Positions 50,758 to 58,033 of a stretch of 64,000 nucleotides of DNA are shown here, piece by piece; position 1 is the stretch's first letter, and each line of letters opens with the position of its first letter. A model generated the notes under the pieces. That model did no database searches and was not told the DNA's origin. It worked only from the letters and a program-made list of their open reading frames with translations. Origin of the DNA: Sporomusa acidovorans (GTDB taxonomy: Bacteria; Bacillota; Negativicutes; Sporomusales; Sporomusaceae); the NCBI RefSeq assembly GCF_900101845.1, contig NZ_FNAM01000030.1:1-64000 (forward strand). The letters are read 5' to 3'. The translations under genes and the position numbers were made by a program.

Positions 50758-51651
50758 ATGGAGAAAATTGGATTTATCGGCTTGGGAATTATGGGGAAAC
50801 CGATGGCTATGCATCTTCTAAAGGCCGGTTATGAGTTAACCGTGTATGATATTAATCCGCAGGCTGTCGCCGCTTTTGTCAAGGCTGGCGCGGGCGGGGC
50901 TGCTTCCCCTAGGGAACTTGCCCAAAAAAGTGATATTATCTTTACGATTGTTCCTAAAGCTGAGCATGTTTGGGATGTCGTTGCAGGTGAAACAGGCATT
51001 TTACAAGGGGCGGCGGCCGGCACGATTATTATTGATATGAGTTCGATATCACCGGTTGATTCTAGAAAAATTGCTGAAGTGGCAGCAAAAAATAATTGCA
51101 TCATGTTTGATGCGCCGGTAAGCGGCGGCGAACCTGGTGCGATTAATGCTACACTTGCTTTCATGGTTGGCGGACCGGCAGAATATTTGAATAAAATAGA
51201 AAAAATACTTTTGACAATGGGCAAGAGCGTGACCTTAGTCGGCTGTCATGGTAGTGGGTCGGTGGCGAAACTGGCAAACCAGATTATGGTCAATCTCAAT
51301 ATTGCCGCCATGTCGGAAGCATTGGTTTTGGCGCAAAAAGCAGGCGTTGATCCGGCTAAGGTTTTTCAAGCCGTTCGTGACGGTTTGGCCGGTAGTGCCG
51401 TGCTGGAAGCAAAAGCCCCCATGGTAGTGAAACGAAATTTTAAGGCCGGTGGCCGGCTGGACATTAATCTGAAGGATATTACCAATGTGCTTGACACCGC
51501 CCATACTATCGGGGTACCCTTGCCGCTTACTGCCCAGCTTTTGGAAATTATGCATGCCCTGAAAGCCGACGGTCATCTGGGAGATGATCATGCCGGAATG
51601 ATTCAATTCTACGAAAAACTAGCCGGAGTGGAAGTCAAAGAAGGCTGCTAG
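50758..51651 (+). CDS. 2-hydroxy-3-oxopropionate reductase/L-threonate dehydrogenase-type beta-hydroxyacid dehydrogenase
   Basis: 297 residues. The NAD motif is I-G-F-I-G-L-G-I-M-G-K-P-M-A near 4-17; the substrate loop D-A-P-V-S-G-G-E-P-G-A near 117-127; the catalytic Lys in V-A-K-L-A-N-Q (about 171); and K-D-I-T-N-V-L near 240. The order and C-terminus (H-A-G-M-I-Q-F-Y-E-K-L-A-G) match GarR/GlxR tartronate-semialdehyde reductases. LtnD-type threonate dehydrogenases share these motifs and fit the DUF1537-kinase neighbourhood. AGGAGGG precedes ATG 50758. It is intact, unlike the two genes before it. Confidence 0.86.
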   Translation: MEKIGFIGLGIMGKPMAMHLLKAGYELTVYDINPQAVAAFVKAGAGGAASPRELAQKSDIIFTIVPKAEHVWDVVAGETGILQGAAAGTIIIDMSSISPVDSRKIAEVAAKNNCIMFDAPVSGGEPGAINATLAFMVGGPAEYLNKIEKILLTMGKSVTLVGCHGSGSVAKLANQIMVNLNIAAMSEALVLAQKAGVDPAKVFQAVRDGLAGSAVLEAKAPMVVKRNFKAGGRLDINLKDITNVLDTAHTIGVPLPLTAQLLEIMHALKADGHLGDDHAGMIQFYEKLAGVEVKEGC

Positions 51652-51729
51652 AGATACTTTGTTTCTAATACCGTTACTATGCTTCATCCAAAAACAATAG
51701 AAAAGAAAAAACGCCATACTGAAAATATG

Positions 51730-51767
51730 AATTACCCCGAGCACATCCATGCTCAGGGTAATTTTTT
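51730..51767 (+). terminator. Rho-independent terminator
   Basis: AATTACCCCGAGC (51730-51742) pairs with GCTCAGGGTAATT (51751-51763), then a T-run. It closes the four-carbon-acid unit. Nothing else is recognised in 51768-52011. Confidence 0.8.
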
Positions 51768-52011
51768 GGTTGCTAAATCTTTTTATGACAGTTCAATCAA
51801 CACGACTCAGTTACCGGTATGACTATTTTTGTCAGCAGCTCGCTCTCAAGAAGGTATATAATAAGATTTTTAATTGTAATAAGCAATGCCAATGGCGGTA
51901 CACGCAGGTTATGTCCTTTATCCGTAAACCAAAATTTTCTAAATGACACATAATTGCTGTTGTCTCTTACAATACTATATAACAAAATAACCCAAAGATG
52001 GGAAGATAGCG

Positions 52012-53718
52012 GTGAAAAGGAATTTTTATCCTTGTACACAAACATTAAAAAAACTTTCGGTTCATTTGCCGAAGACGTCCCTTGGCAATGTTCAGAGGAA
52101 GTTAGCCGAACTTAAGCGACTAACCTCCGCAAGCAATACGATTATGGAAGATTTGAACCAAGTTACGCAAAAACTTATGGAAGCAAAACCGCTTGAAAAG
52201 TCGGCAGGACTAATGATCAATCAGTCTGTTTATATCAATCGTCAAGTACTGAAGCTTTTACTGGGTAATTGTATTGATATAAGTTTTCGAGAATTTGTTA
52301 TTGGCAAAGGGCAAACACCGGCGATGCTCATTTTTATTGACGGGCTTGTTAATAAAGACATCATAAACGGGCAAATTATGAAATCGCTGATTAAGGTTCA
52401 ATATTCCCCCGTGATTAGCGCAAACACTGATTCGCCTATTGAATTAATAAAAAAGGCTTACCTCGAGGCCGTCGAGGTTAGTGAAGTTACAACTATGGGG
52501 GAAATTGTCAGCGCAGTATTGGCCGGCGATACGGTTTTACTGATAGATGAAGCCGTTAAAGGTATTCGCATTGTCACTAAAGGCTGGAAGGGGCGGGATG
52601 TTACCGAACCGATTACGGAAAGTGTTGTCAGAGGCCCCCGGGAAGGGTTTACGGAAACCATTCGGACCAACACGGCTCTGCTTAGGCGGAGAATCAAATC
52701 CCCGCAGCTTCGTTTGGAAAAGTATCATGTTGGCCGTATTACGCAAACCGAAATAAACCTTGCCTATTTGTCAGGAACAGTTGATACCGGGGTTTTGGCA
52801 GAAGTGCGTAAAAGGATCGCAAGAATTGATGTTGATTCGATTCTTGAGAGTGCTTACATTGAAGAATTAATTGAAGATACGCCCTATACATTTTTTCCGC
52901 AAATAGAGCATAGTGAAAGGCCTGATAAAGTAGCGGCCGCCATTTTGGAGGGCCGGATAGGAATTTTTATTGATGGCACTCCTTTTGTATTAATTGTACC
53001 AACCATTATGGCTCAGTTCTGGCAGTCCAGCGAAGACTACTACGAGCGTTATCCTGTGACCTGGCTGGTTCGTTTAGTCCGGTTTGGATTTAGTACCATT
53101 GCTTTGTTGCTGCCGGGAATTTATGTGGCGGTTGCCACTTATCATCAGGAGATGTTTCCCACTGCTTTGCTTATTAGTATTGCCGGAGCTCACGAAGGAG
53201 TACCTTTTCCTATCTATGTGGAAGCCTTATTGATGGAACTTACTTTTGAGACCTTGCGGGAGGCAGGGGTACGACTACCGCAACCAGTAGGCCAAGCTGT
53301 CAGTATTGTTGGTGGTTTGGTTATTGGTGAGGCCGCTGTACGGGCCGGAATCGTTTCACCGGCGACCATTATTGTTGTTTCTCTTACCGGCATCTCTTCT
53401 TTTGCTCTCCCGTCTTATAATTTTTCCTGGAGTCTGCGTATCCTTCGCTTTATTTTTGGTTTTCTGGGTTTTATTTCCGGATTATATGGAATGATGCTGG
53501 GGATGCTGGTATTACTTATTCATATTATTTCTTTACGCTCTTTTGGAGTGCCATATTTTTCGCCGTTCGCTCCCTTTAAACTGCAAGACATGAAAGATAC
53601 AATGATTAGGCTGCCCTGGTGGGCAATGACAGAGCGGCCTGCGTCCATTCCAACTAATAACCGGCAAAGACAGAAGTTCTTACTGAAACCGCGGATACCT
53701 GACAATGGCAATCAGTAG
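52012..53718 (+). CDS. Spore germination receptor A subunit (GerA family)
   Basis: 568 residues from GTG 52012 (GGGAAGA upstream). The first about 280 residues form the soluble GerA domain. Then come L-I-D-E-A-V-K-G near 179, R-G-P-R-E-G-F-T-E near 205-213 and N-T-A-L-L-R-R-R-I-K. About five membrane helices follow, starting around residue 330 (T-P-F-V-L-I-V-P). H-E-G-V-P-F-P-I-Y-V-E-A near 390 and V-G-Q-A-V-S-I-V-G-G-L-V-I-G-E-A-A-V near 425 are diagnostic. It senses germinants in the inner spore membrane with B and C subunits. The C subunit gene overlaps its end by 14 nt. Confidence 0.93.
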   Translation: MKRNFYPCTQTLKKLSVHLPKTSLGNVQRKLAELKRLTSASNTIMEDLNQVTQKLMEAKPLEKSAGLMINQSVYINRQVLKLLLGNCIDISFREFVIGKGQTPAMLIFIDGLVNKDIINGQIMKSLIKVQYSPVISANTDSPIELIKKAYLEAVEVSEVTTMGEIVSAVLAGDTVLLIDEAVKGIRIVTKGWKGRDVTEPITESVVRGPREGFTETIRTNTALLRRRIKSPQLRLEKYHVGRITQTEINLAYLSGTVDTGVLAEVRKRIARIDVDSILESAYIEELIEDTPYTFFPQIEHSERPDKVAAAILEGRIGIFIDGTPFVLIVPTIMAQFWQSSEDYYERYPVTWLVRLVRFGFSTIALLLPGIYVAVATYHQEMFPTALLISIAGAHEGVPFPIYVEALLMELTFETLREAGVRLPQPVGQAVSIVGGLVIGEAAVRAGIVSPATIIVVSLTGISSFALPSYNFSWSLRILRFIFGFLGFISGLYGMMLGMLVLLIHIISLRSFGVPYFSPFAPFKLQDMKDTMIRLPWWAMTERPASIPTNNRQRQKFLLKPRIPDNGNQ

Positions 53719-54928
53719 AAACAAGTCCATGAAAAATAAATTTGTTATGATATTCATTGTTTTATTGTTATTACCTGGCTTTATCGGCGGGTGCGGGGAT
53801 ATGCACAACGTAGACGAACTGGCAATTGTTCTTGGTACCGGGATTGACAGGATAGAGGGAGACGAACCCATTCTCCTGACAGTTCAAGTCGTTAATACTG
53901 CTGCTGCCAAAGGACCTGGCGCTGAAGGCGGCGGTCAAGAAGTACAGTTTATCACGTTGACAAGCCAAGGCAAAACCATGCTGGATGCGGTACAAAATCT
54001 TGCCAAAATATCTCCCCGTAAATTACTTTTTTCTCATAATAAAATAGTGGTGTTAGGTAAAGATTTTGCCGAGTCGGATATATCGGAAGCAATGGACTTC
54101 CTGCAACGCAGCCGGGAGTTCCGCTTAACCAACTTAATCCTAGTAGCGGAACGGACAGCTAAAGAAATTTTGGAAACCAGGTTGGATATCGCCAAGCTGC
54201 CGGCGCTGGGATTACATGCTATGCTTGTTTCCAAAGATCAGACTTTTATTTATCCGGTTAATATCAACGATTTTCTACTAAATTTAAAAACAGACATTGG
54301 GGTAAGTTATGCACCAATAGTTCGTTTACAGGATCTAACCGGAGAAAACAAAGCAAAATTAGAAATGAAAGACTCTCCCAAAATTAATTTGCATGAAATG
54401 GCGATTTTTAAAGATAACCGTCTTGTGGGGACATTGAACGATCAGGAAGCAAAAGGATTGCTCTGGTTAATTAATAAACTAAAAAAAGATACAGTAATTA
54501 TTCCTTATCCGGAAGGTAACACACAGTTTTCCCTGATTATTTCTAAAGGCGACAGCAAAATCATTCCGCATATAACAGATAAAACGATAACATTGGAAAT
54601 CATTTGTACAGGCGAGGCCGAACTGCGCGAAGCCGATTATCTTAGCGATCAAATAAAGGACTTGCGGTTATATAAGCAACTTGAGCAAGAGGCCGAAAAA
54701 CTATTGCAAGCGAAGGTAGAGCAAACAATTGCCAAGGCACAAAGCGATTTAAAAACCGATTTTATCGGTTTTGGCAACCAAATCCATAATGCGAATCCCA
54801 ACGAATGGCATCAAATCAAAGCTTACTGGGATCAATATTTTCCTGAAATAAATTATACGGTAACTTTTCGCATAACAATAAATAAAGCGGGAATTATTAA
54901 AGGATCGGCAACATCTAAGAAACCATGA
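53705..54928 (+). CDS. Spore germination receptor C subunit (Ger(x)C lipoprotein)
   Basis: 407 residues. A lipoprotein signal ends at P-G-F-I-G-G-C (Cys near 30), followed by G-D-M-H-N-V-D-E-L. The Ger(x)C domain shows G-I-D-R-I near 48, F-S-H-N-K-I-V-V-L-G-K near 105-115 and D-F-L-Q-R-S-R-E-F-R-L near 130-140. It is anchored on the outer face of the inner spore membrane. ATG 53705 overlaps gerA; ATG 53729 (M-K-N-K) is an equally plausible start. The gene order A-C-small-B differs from the classical A-B-C. Confidence 0.92.
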   Translation: MAISRNKSMKNKFVMIFIVLLLLPGFIGGCGDMHNVDELAIVLGTGIDRIEGDEPILLTVQVVNTAAAKGPGAEGGGQEVQFITLTSQGKTMLDAVQNLAKISPRKLLFSHNKIVVLGKDFAESDISEAMDFLQRSREFRLTNLILVAERTAKEILETRLDIAKLPALGLHAMLVSKDQTFIYPVNINDFLLNLKTDIGVSYAPIVRLQDLTGENKAKLEMKDSPKINLHEMAIFKDNRLVGTLNDQEAKGLLWLINKLKKDTVIIPYPEGNTQFSLIISKGDSKIIPHITDKTITLEIICTGEAELREADYLSDQIKDLRLYKQLEQEAEKLLQAKVEQTIAKAQSDLKTDFIGFGNQIHNANPNEWHQIKAYWDQYFPEINYTVTFRITINKAGIIKGSATSKKP

Positions 54929-54940
54929 GGAATATGGGGT

Positions 54941-55153
54941 ATGATCATTCTATTGGTGGCTTCCGGTATCCTAATCATGCTCTATGAAGGGATACCGTTA
55001 CTGAAAAATAGGCTCTGGCGGGAATTGGTTACTGTAGGTATACTGATCGCATCTGCTGTTTTTCTGGGAATTGCGGAAATGCTGGGAGTGACGACGCCAA
55101 TTCCCTGGTTAGAGCAACTGGTTGGTCCGCTTGGGCAGACAATTTTTAAGTAA
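54941..55153 (+). CDS. Small two-helix membrane protein of the ger operon
   Basis: 70 residues with two membrane segments (about 2-18 and 30-47) and a short amphipathic C-terminus. It starts 12 nt after the Ger(x)C stop and ends before the permease gene. Small membrane proteins (GerD- or GerVB-like accessory subunits) occur in some germination operons. This one is not recognised as a named family but is clearly co-transcribed. Confidence 0.7.
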   Translation: MIILLVASGILIMLYEGIPLLKNRLWRELVTVGILIASAVFLGIAEMLGVTTPIPWLEQLVGPLGQTIFK

Positions 55154-55175
55154 TATCGGTAAAGAAGGGAAAGGT

Positions 55176-56315
55176 ATGCAGGAAAAAGGCGTGATCAATA
55201 CCAACCAGTTCGTGTGGATGCTGTTCACGATTATTACCTCATTTACTGCAGTTGAGATACCTGCATTGCTAATTGTGCAGGCTGGACGCGATGCCTGGTT
55301 AGCCGTAATTGGCGGCTGGGTTCTGGATATTTTGCTGGCCATCGTGTATGCGTATATGGGGCTGCGGTTTCCCGGACAGAATTTTGTGCAGTATAGTATT
55401 GCTATTTTGGGAAAGCACGCAGGGAGAATGGTGGGATTTGTTTTCCCTATCTTTTTTTTGGTGGCTTGTATGTTTTTGATGCGCGGGTTCAGTCAACTTG
55501 TTAGTACCTTCTTTTTCCCCGCAGCTTCTTTAATGGCAATCTTATTTCCCGCATTATTTGTTGCCGCTTACGCAGCCCGCCAGGGAATTGAGGTAATCGG
55601 GCGGGTTGCTGAAATCCTGGGGCCTTCCTACCTGCTGAGTATTATTGTTATCGGGTTGTTAGTTAGTCCCTTTGTGGAATTTGAACGGCTTACACCGCAG
55701 TTTGATGAGGGCGTTTACCCTTTTCTTATTGGTTCGCCTTTCATTTTGTCATTTTATGGACTGTGCATCATGATGGCTATGTTCATTCCTCATTGCAACC
55801 GTCCGCAAAACGGATTTCTGGCCAAATTTATTGCTGTCAGTCTGGGGGCTTTTTTTGTTGCGGTTATTGTCATCTTAGCTGTCGCTATTTTTGGTTATGA
55901 GCAAGCCGCTAATATCCGTTCTCCCGGCCTGGAATTAACCAGGATGATTTCTTATGGCAACTATTTAGATCGCTTGGAAATCATTTGGATGCTGCTTGTT
56001 ACCGGCGCTGGCATTATTGTTTCCGCGAATTTGCTCTGGGCTTTTAGTTTGGGCATGGCACAGATAGTGGGTTTAAGCACGTATAAACCGCTGGTATACC
56101 CTGCCGCCTTACTTGTCGGGGTATTGGCAATTACTTCATTTAAAAGTACAATGGAGCAACTACGTTTTGCGGAATATACTTTTCCCATTTTTGGCCTATT
56201 TGTAGAAGGGGGAGTGGAAATATTTTTGTTTATAGCGGCGCTAGTACTGAAAAAACGGGGTCACCCGCCCAAAATGAGAAGGATGTGTTTTCATGGAAAA
56301 AATCAGTTATCATAA
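55176..56315 (+). CDS. Spore germination receptor B subunit (GerAB/GerKB-type permease)
   Basis: 379 residues from ATG 55176 (GAAGGGAAAGG upstream); a longer frame from 55122 overlaps the previous gene. Ten membrane helices of the APC-type endospore permease: N-T-N-Q-F-V-W-M-L near 8-16, V-Q-A-G-R-D-A-W-L near 34-42, and P-G-Q-N-F near 66-70. It binds the germinant (often an amino acid) and belongs with the A and C subunits upstream. A 51-residue frame overlaps its 3' end. Confidence 0.92.
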   Translation: MQEKGVINTNQFVWMLFTIITSFTAVEIPALLIVQAGRDAWLAVIGGWVLDILLAIVYAYMGLRFPGQNFVQYSIAILGKHAGRMVGFVFPIFFLVACMFLMRGFSQLVSTFFFPAASLMAILFPALFVAAYAARQGIEVIGRVAEILGPSYLLSIIVIGLLVSPFVEFERLTPQFDEGVYPFLIGSPFILSFYGLCIMMAMFIPHCNRPQNGFLAKFIAVSLGAFFVAVIVILAVAIFGYEQAANIRSPGLELTRMISYGNYLDRLEIIWMLLVTGAGIIVSANLLWAFSLGMAQIVGLSTYKPLVYPAALLVGVLAITSFKSTMEQLRFAEYTFPIFGLFVEGGVEIFLFIAALVLKKRGHPPKMRRMCFHGKNQLS

Positions 56316-56448
56316 TGTTTGGGCAGTTGCTATCGGCGCCTGTATACTTTTGAGCGGTTGTTTGATTGCGTATTTTGCTCAAAAATACCTATTTGCCGGC
56401 TATCGCGGACAGGTATATCTTCCCCTGGTAAAACAACAAAAACAGTAA
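56293..56448 (+). CDS. 51-residue single-helix membrane protein at the ger operon end
   Basis: ATG 56293 lies within the permease 3' end, with AGAAGGATG upstream. The 51 residues have a membrane helix V-W-A-V-A-I-G-A-C-I-L-L-S-G-C-L-I-A-Y-F-A at about 9-29, then a basic tail. The overlap and ribosome site support translational coupling to gerB. L-L-S-G-C is a weak lipobox-like feature within the helix. No family is recognised. Confidence 0.6.
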   Translation: MEKISYHNVWAVAIGACILLSGCLIAYFAQKYLFAGYRGQVYLPLVKQQKQ

Positions 56449-56485
56449 CCTGGCCCGCGAATTTGCGATAAGGCAAAATTTCTAC

Positions 56486-56510
56486 CTACCTAGTGGGTAG
56501 TTTTTTTTTT
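56486..56510 (+). terminator. Rho-independent terminator of the ger operon
   Basis: CTACC pairs with GGTAG around TAGTG, followed by a ten-T run. The stem is short but the T-run is strong. Confidence 0.65.
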
Positions 56511-56569
56511 GCAAAATTTTAAGATATTTTTCCAATCTGGCAGGAATTTTTCAATTGTCTGGCCAATAA

Positions 56570-56591
56570 TTGTATTAATGAATTAATACAA
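56570..56591. promoter_or_regulatory. Perfect palindrome, likely GntR/YtrA operator
   Basis: TTGTATTAAT and ATTAATACAA flank GA (56570-56591). It lies about 95 nt before the GntR start. YtrA-type regulators bind such AT-rich inverted repeats over their own promoters. Confidence 0.6.
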
Positions 56592-56685
56592 TAGGATAAT
56601 TTAAAGCAAAATTGCTTTTGCATACTTTATAGAAGAGACAATACGCTGTTCTACCATCTTACTAATTGTTAAAGGGGGGGAAGTC

Positions 56686-57066
56686 ATGTTGCCGGCAATA
56701 GATCCTAAGAGCGGCGTACCCTTATACATACAGTTGCAAGAAGAAATCAAAGCATTAATTGTTAAAGGCGCTTATCCACCAGGGGAGCAATTGCCAACAG
56801 TGAGGCAGTTGGCGGTTGACCTTCGCATTAATAGTAATACGGTTGCCCGTGCTTATTCGGAACTAGAAAGAGAAGGGATTATTTCCACACATCAAGGCAG
56901 AGGAACCTTTGTCTGTGGCTTGCCGGAAATTGTTAAATCGGAGGTGAAAGAACAACAGCTTGACGGGCTGTTGGAACGGCTGCTCGCAGACGCCTATGTA
57001 TTGGGATACCAAGCCCAGGAAGTGCTTAGCCGCTTGGAACAAAAAATTAAGCGGATTAGTGAATAA
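56686..57066 (+). CDS. GntR regulator, YtrA subfamily
   Basis: 126 residues. The N-terminal winged HTH starts V-P-L-Y-I-Q-L-Q-E-E-I-K and includes P-P-G-E-Q-L-P-T-V-R-Q-L-A-V-D-L-R-I-N-S-N-T-V-A-R-A-Y. The short C-terminal dimerisation helix (about 85-126) is typical of YtrA, which lacks a large ligand domain. YtrA regulators usually control adjacent ABC transporters, but here a slipin gene follows 16 nt later. The palindrome at 56570 is its probable operator. AAAGGGGGGG precedes ATG 56686. Confidence 0.88.
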   Translation: MLPAIDPKSGVPLYIQLQEEIKALIVKGAYPPGEQLPTVRQLAVDLRINSNTVARAYSELEREGIISTHQGRGTFVCGLPEIVKSEVKEQQLDGLLERLLADAYVLGYQAQEVLSRLEQKIKRISE

Positions 57067-57082
57067 AGATAGGAGGAATTGC

Positions 57083-58012
57083 ATGAAAAAGGATACTGAA
57101 CGGTCGCAAATGATTAAAGCCGTTAGAAGAGAGCGGAAACCCGGACGTAACGCCTTGCCCTTAACTCTTTTTTTAGTCATTGTACTCATTGCGGCAACGT
57201 ATGGCTTGATGCAGGAGAACAATTGGATAATTGCCAGTGGTTTTATTCTGGCCTTCCTGGTATCACAATCCGTCAAAGTTGCTCAGCAATGGGAAAAAGC
57301 AGTTGTGTTAAGGCTGGGAAAATTTCATAGCCTGGCGGGACCCGGATTATTCTTTATCATTCCTATTATTGACACCACGCCGTTCTGGATTGATCAGCGG
57401 ATTATCGCTACATCCTTCAATGCCGAACAAACCTTAACGAAAGACAATGTACCTGTTGATGTCGATGCGGTGCTGTTTTGGATGGTTTGGGATGCGGAAA
57501 AGGCGGCACTGGAAGTTGAGGACTACCGGGAAGCTGTATCCTGGGCGGCACAGACTGCCCTTAGGGATGTAATTGGCAGAACAATGCTGTCGGAAATGCT
57601 GGCAGGCAGAGAAAATATCGACAGCGAGCTCCAGGAAATGATTGATAAACGGACAGTGCCCTGGGGCGTTGCTGTTCAATCAGTGGAAATTAGGGATGTA
57701 ATTATTCCGGAAGGACTGCAAGATGCAATGTCAAGGGAAGCGCAAGCTGACCGGGAACGCAAAGCGCGAATCATTCTCGGGTCCGCCGAGCAGGAAATTG
57801 CCGCCAGTTTTGTTGAGGCTGCCAACATTTACGGGGACAGCGCAATCGCTCTGCAACTTAGGTCGTTGAATGTTTTGTATGAAAGCCTGAAAAAGCAAGG
57901 CGGCCTGGTGGTTGTCCCCAGTCAAATGGCTGATGCGACTGGCTTGGGCGCTTGTTTGGGTATCCAGTCACAATTAGCCCGCAAGCCAGAAGATAATAAG
58001 GTTGAAGAGTAA
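57083..58012 (+). CDS. SPFH/band-7 slipin-family membrane protein
   Basis: 309 residues from ATG 57083 (AGGAGGAATT); longer frames overlap the GntR gene. Two membrane segments lie near residues 25-65. The SPFH domain follows: Q-Q-W-E-K-A-V-V-L-R-L-G-K-F near 71-84, G-P-G-L-F-F-I-I-P near 88-96, and T-K-D-N-V-P-V-D-V-D-A. E-I-R-D-V-I-I-P-E-G-L-Q-D-A-M-S-R-E-A-Q-A-D-R-E-R-K-A-R is the coiled-coil start. Slipins scaffold membrane microdomains and often pair with NfeD proteases. No NfeD is next to it; GntR control suggests an envelope-stress role. Confidence 0.88.
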   Translation: MKKDTERSQMIKAVRRERKPGRNALPLTLFLVIVLIAATYGLMQENNWIIASGFILAFLVSQSVKVAQQWEKAVVLRLGKFHSLAGPGLFFIIPIIDTTPFWIDQRIIATSFNAEQTLTKDNVPVDVDAVLFWMVWDAEKAALEVEDYREAVSWAAQTALRDVIGRTMLSEMLAGRENIDSELQEMIDKRTVPWGVAVQSVEIRDVIIPEGLQDAMSREAQADRERKARIILGSAEQEIAASFVEAANIYGDSAIALQLRSLNVLYESLKKQGGLVVVPSQMADATGLGACLGIQSQLARKPEDNKVEE

Positions 58013-58033
58013 CAAAAGGGAGGAAGGTTGCAA

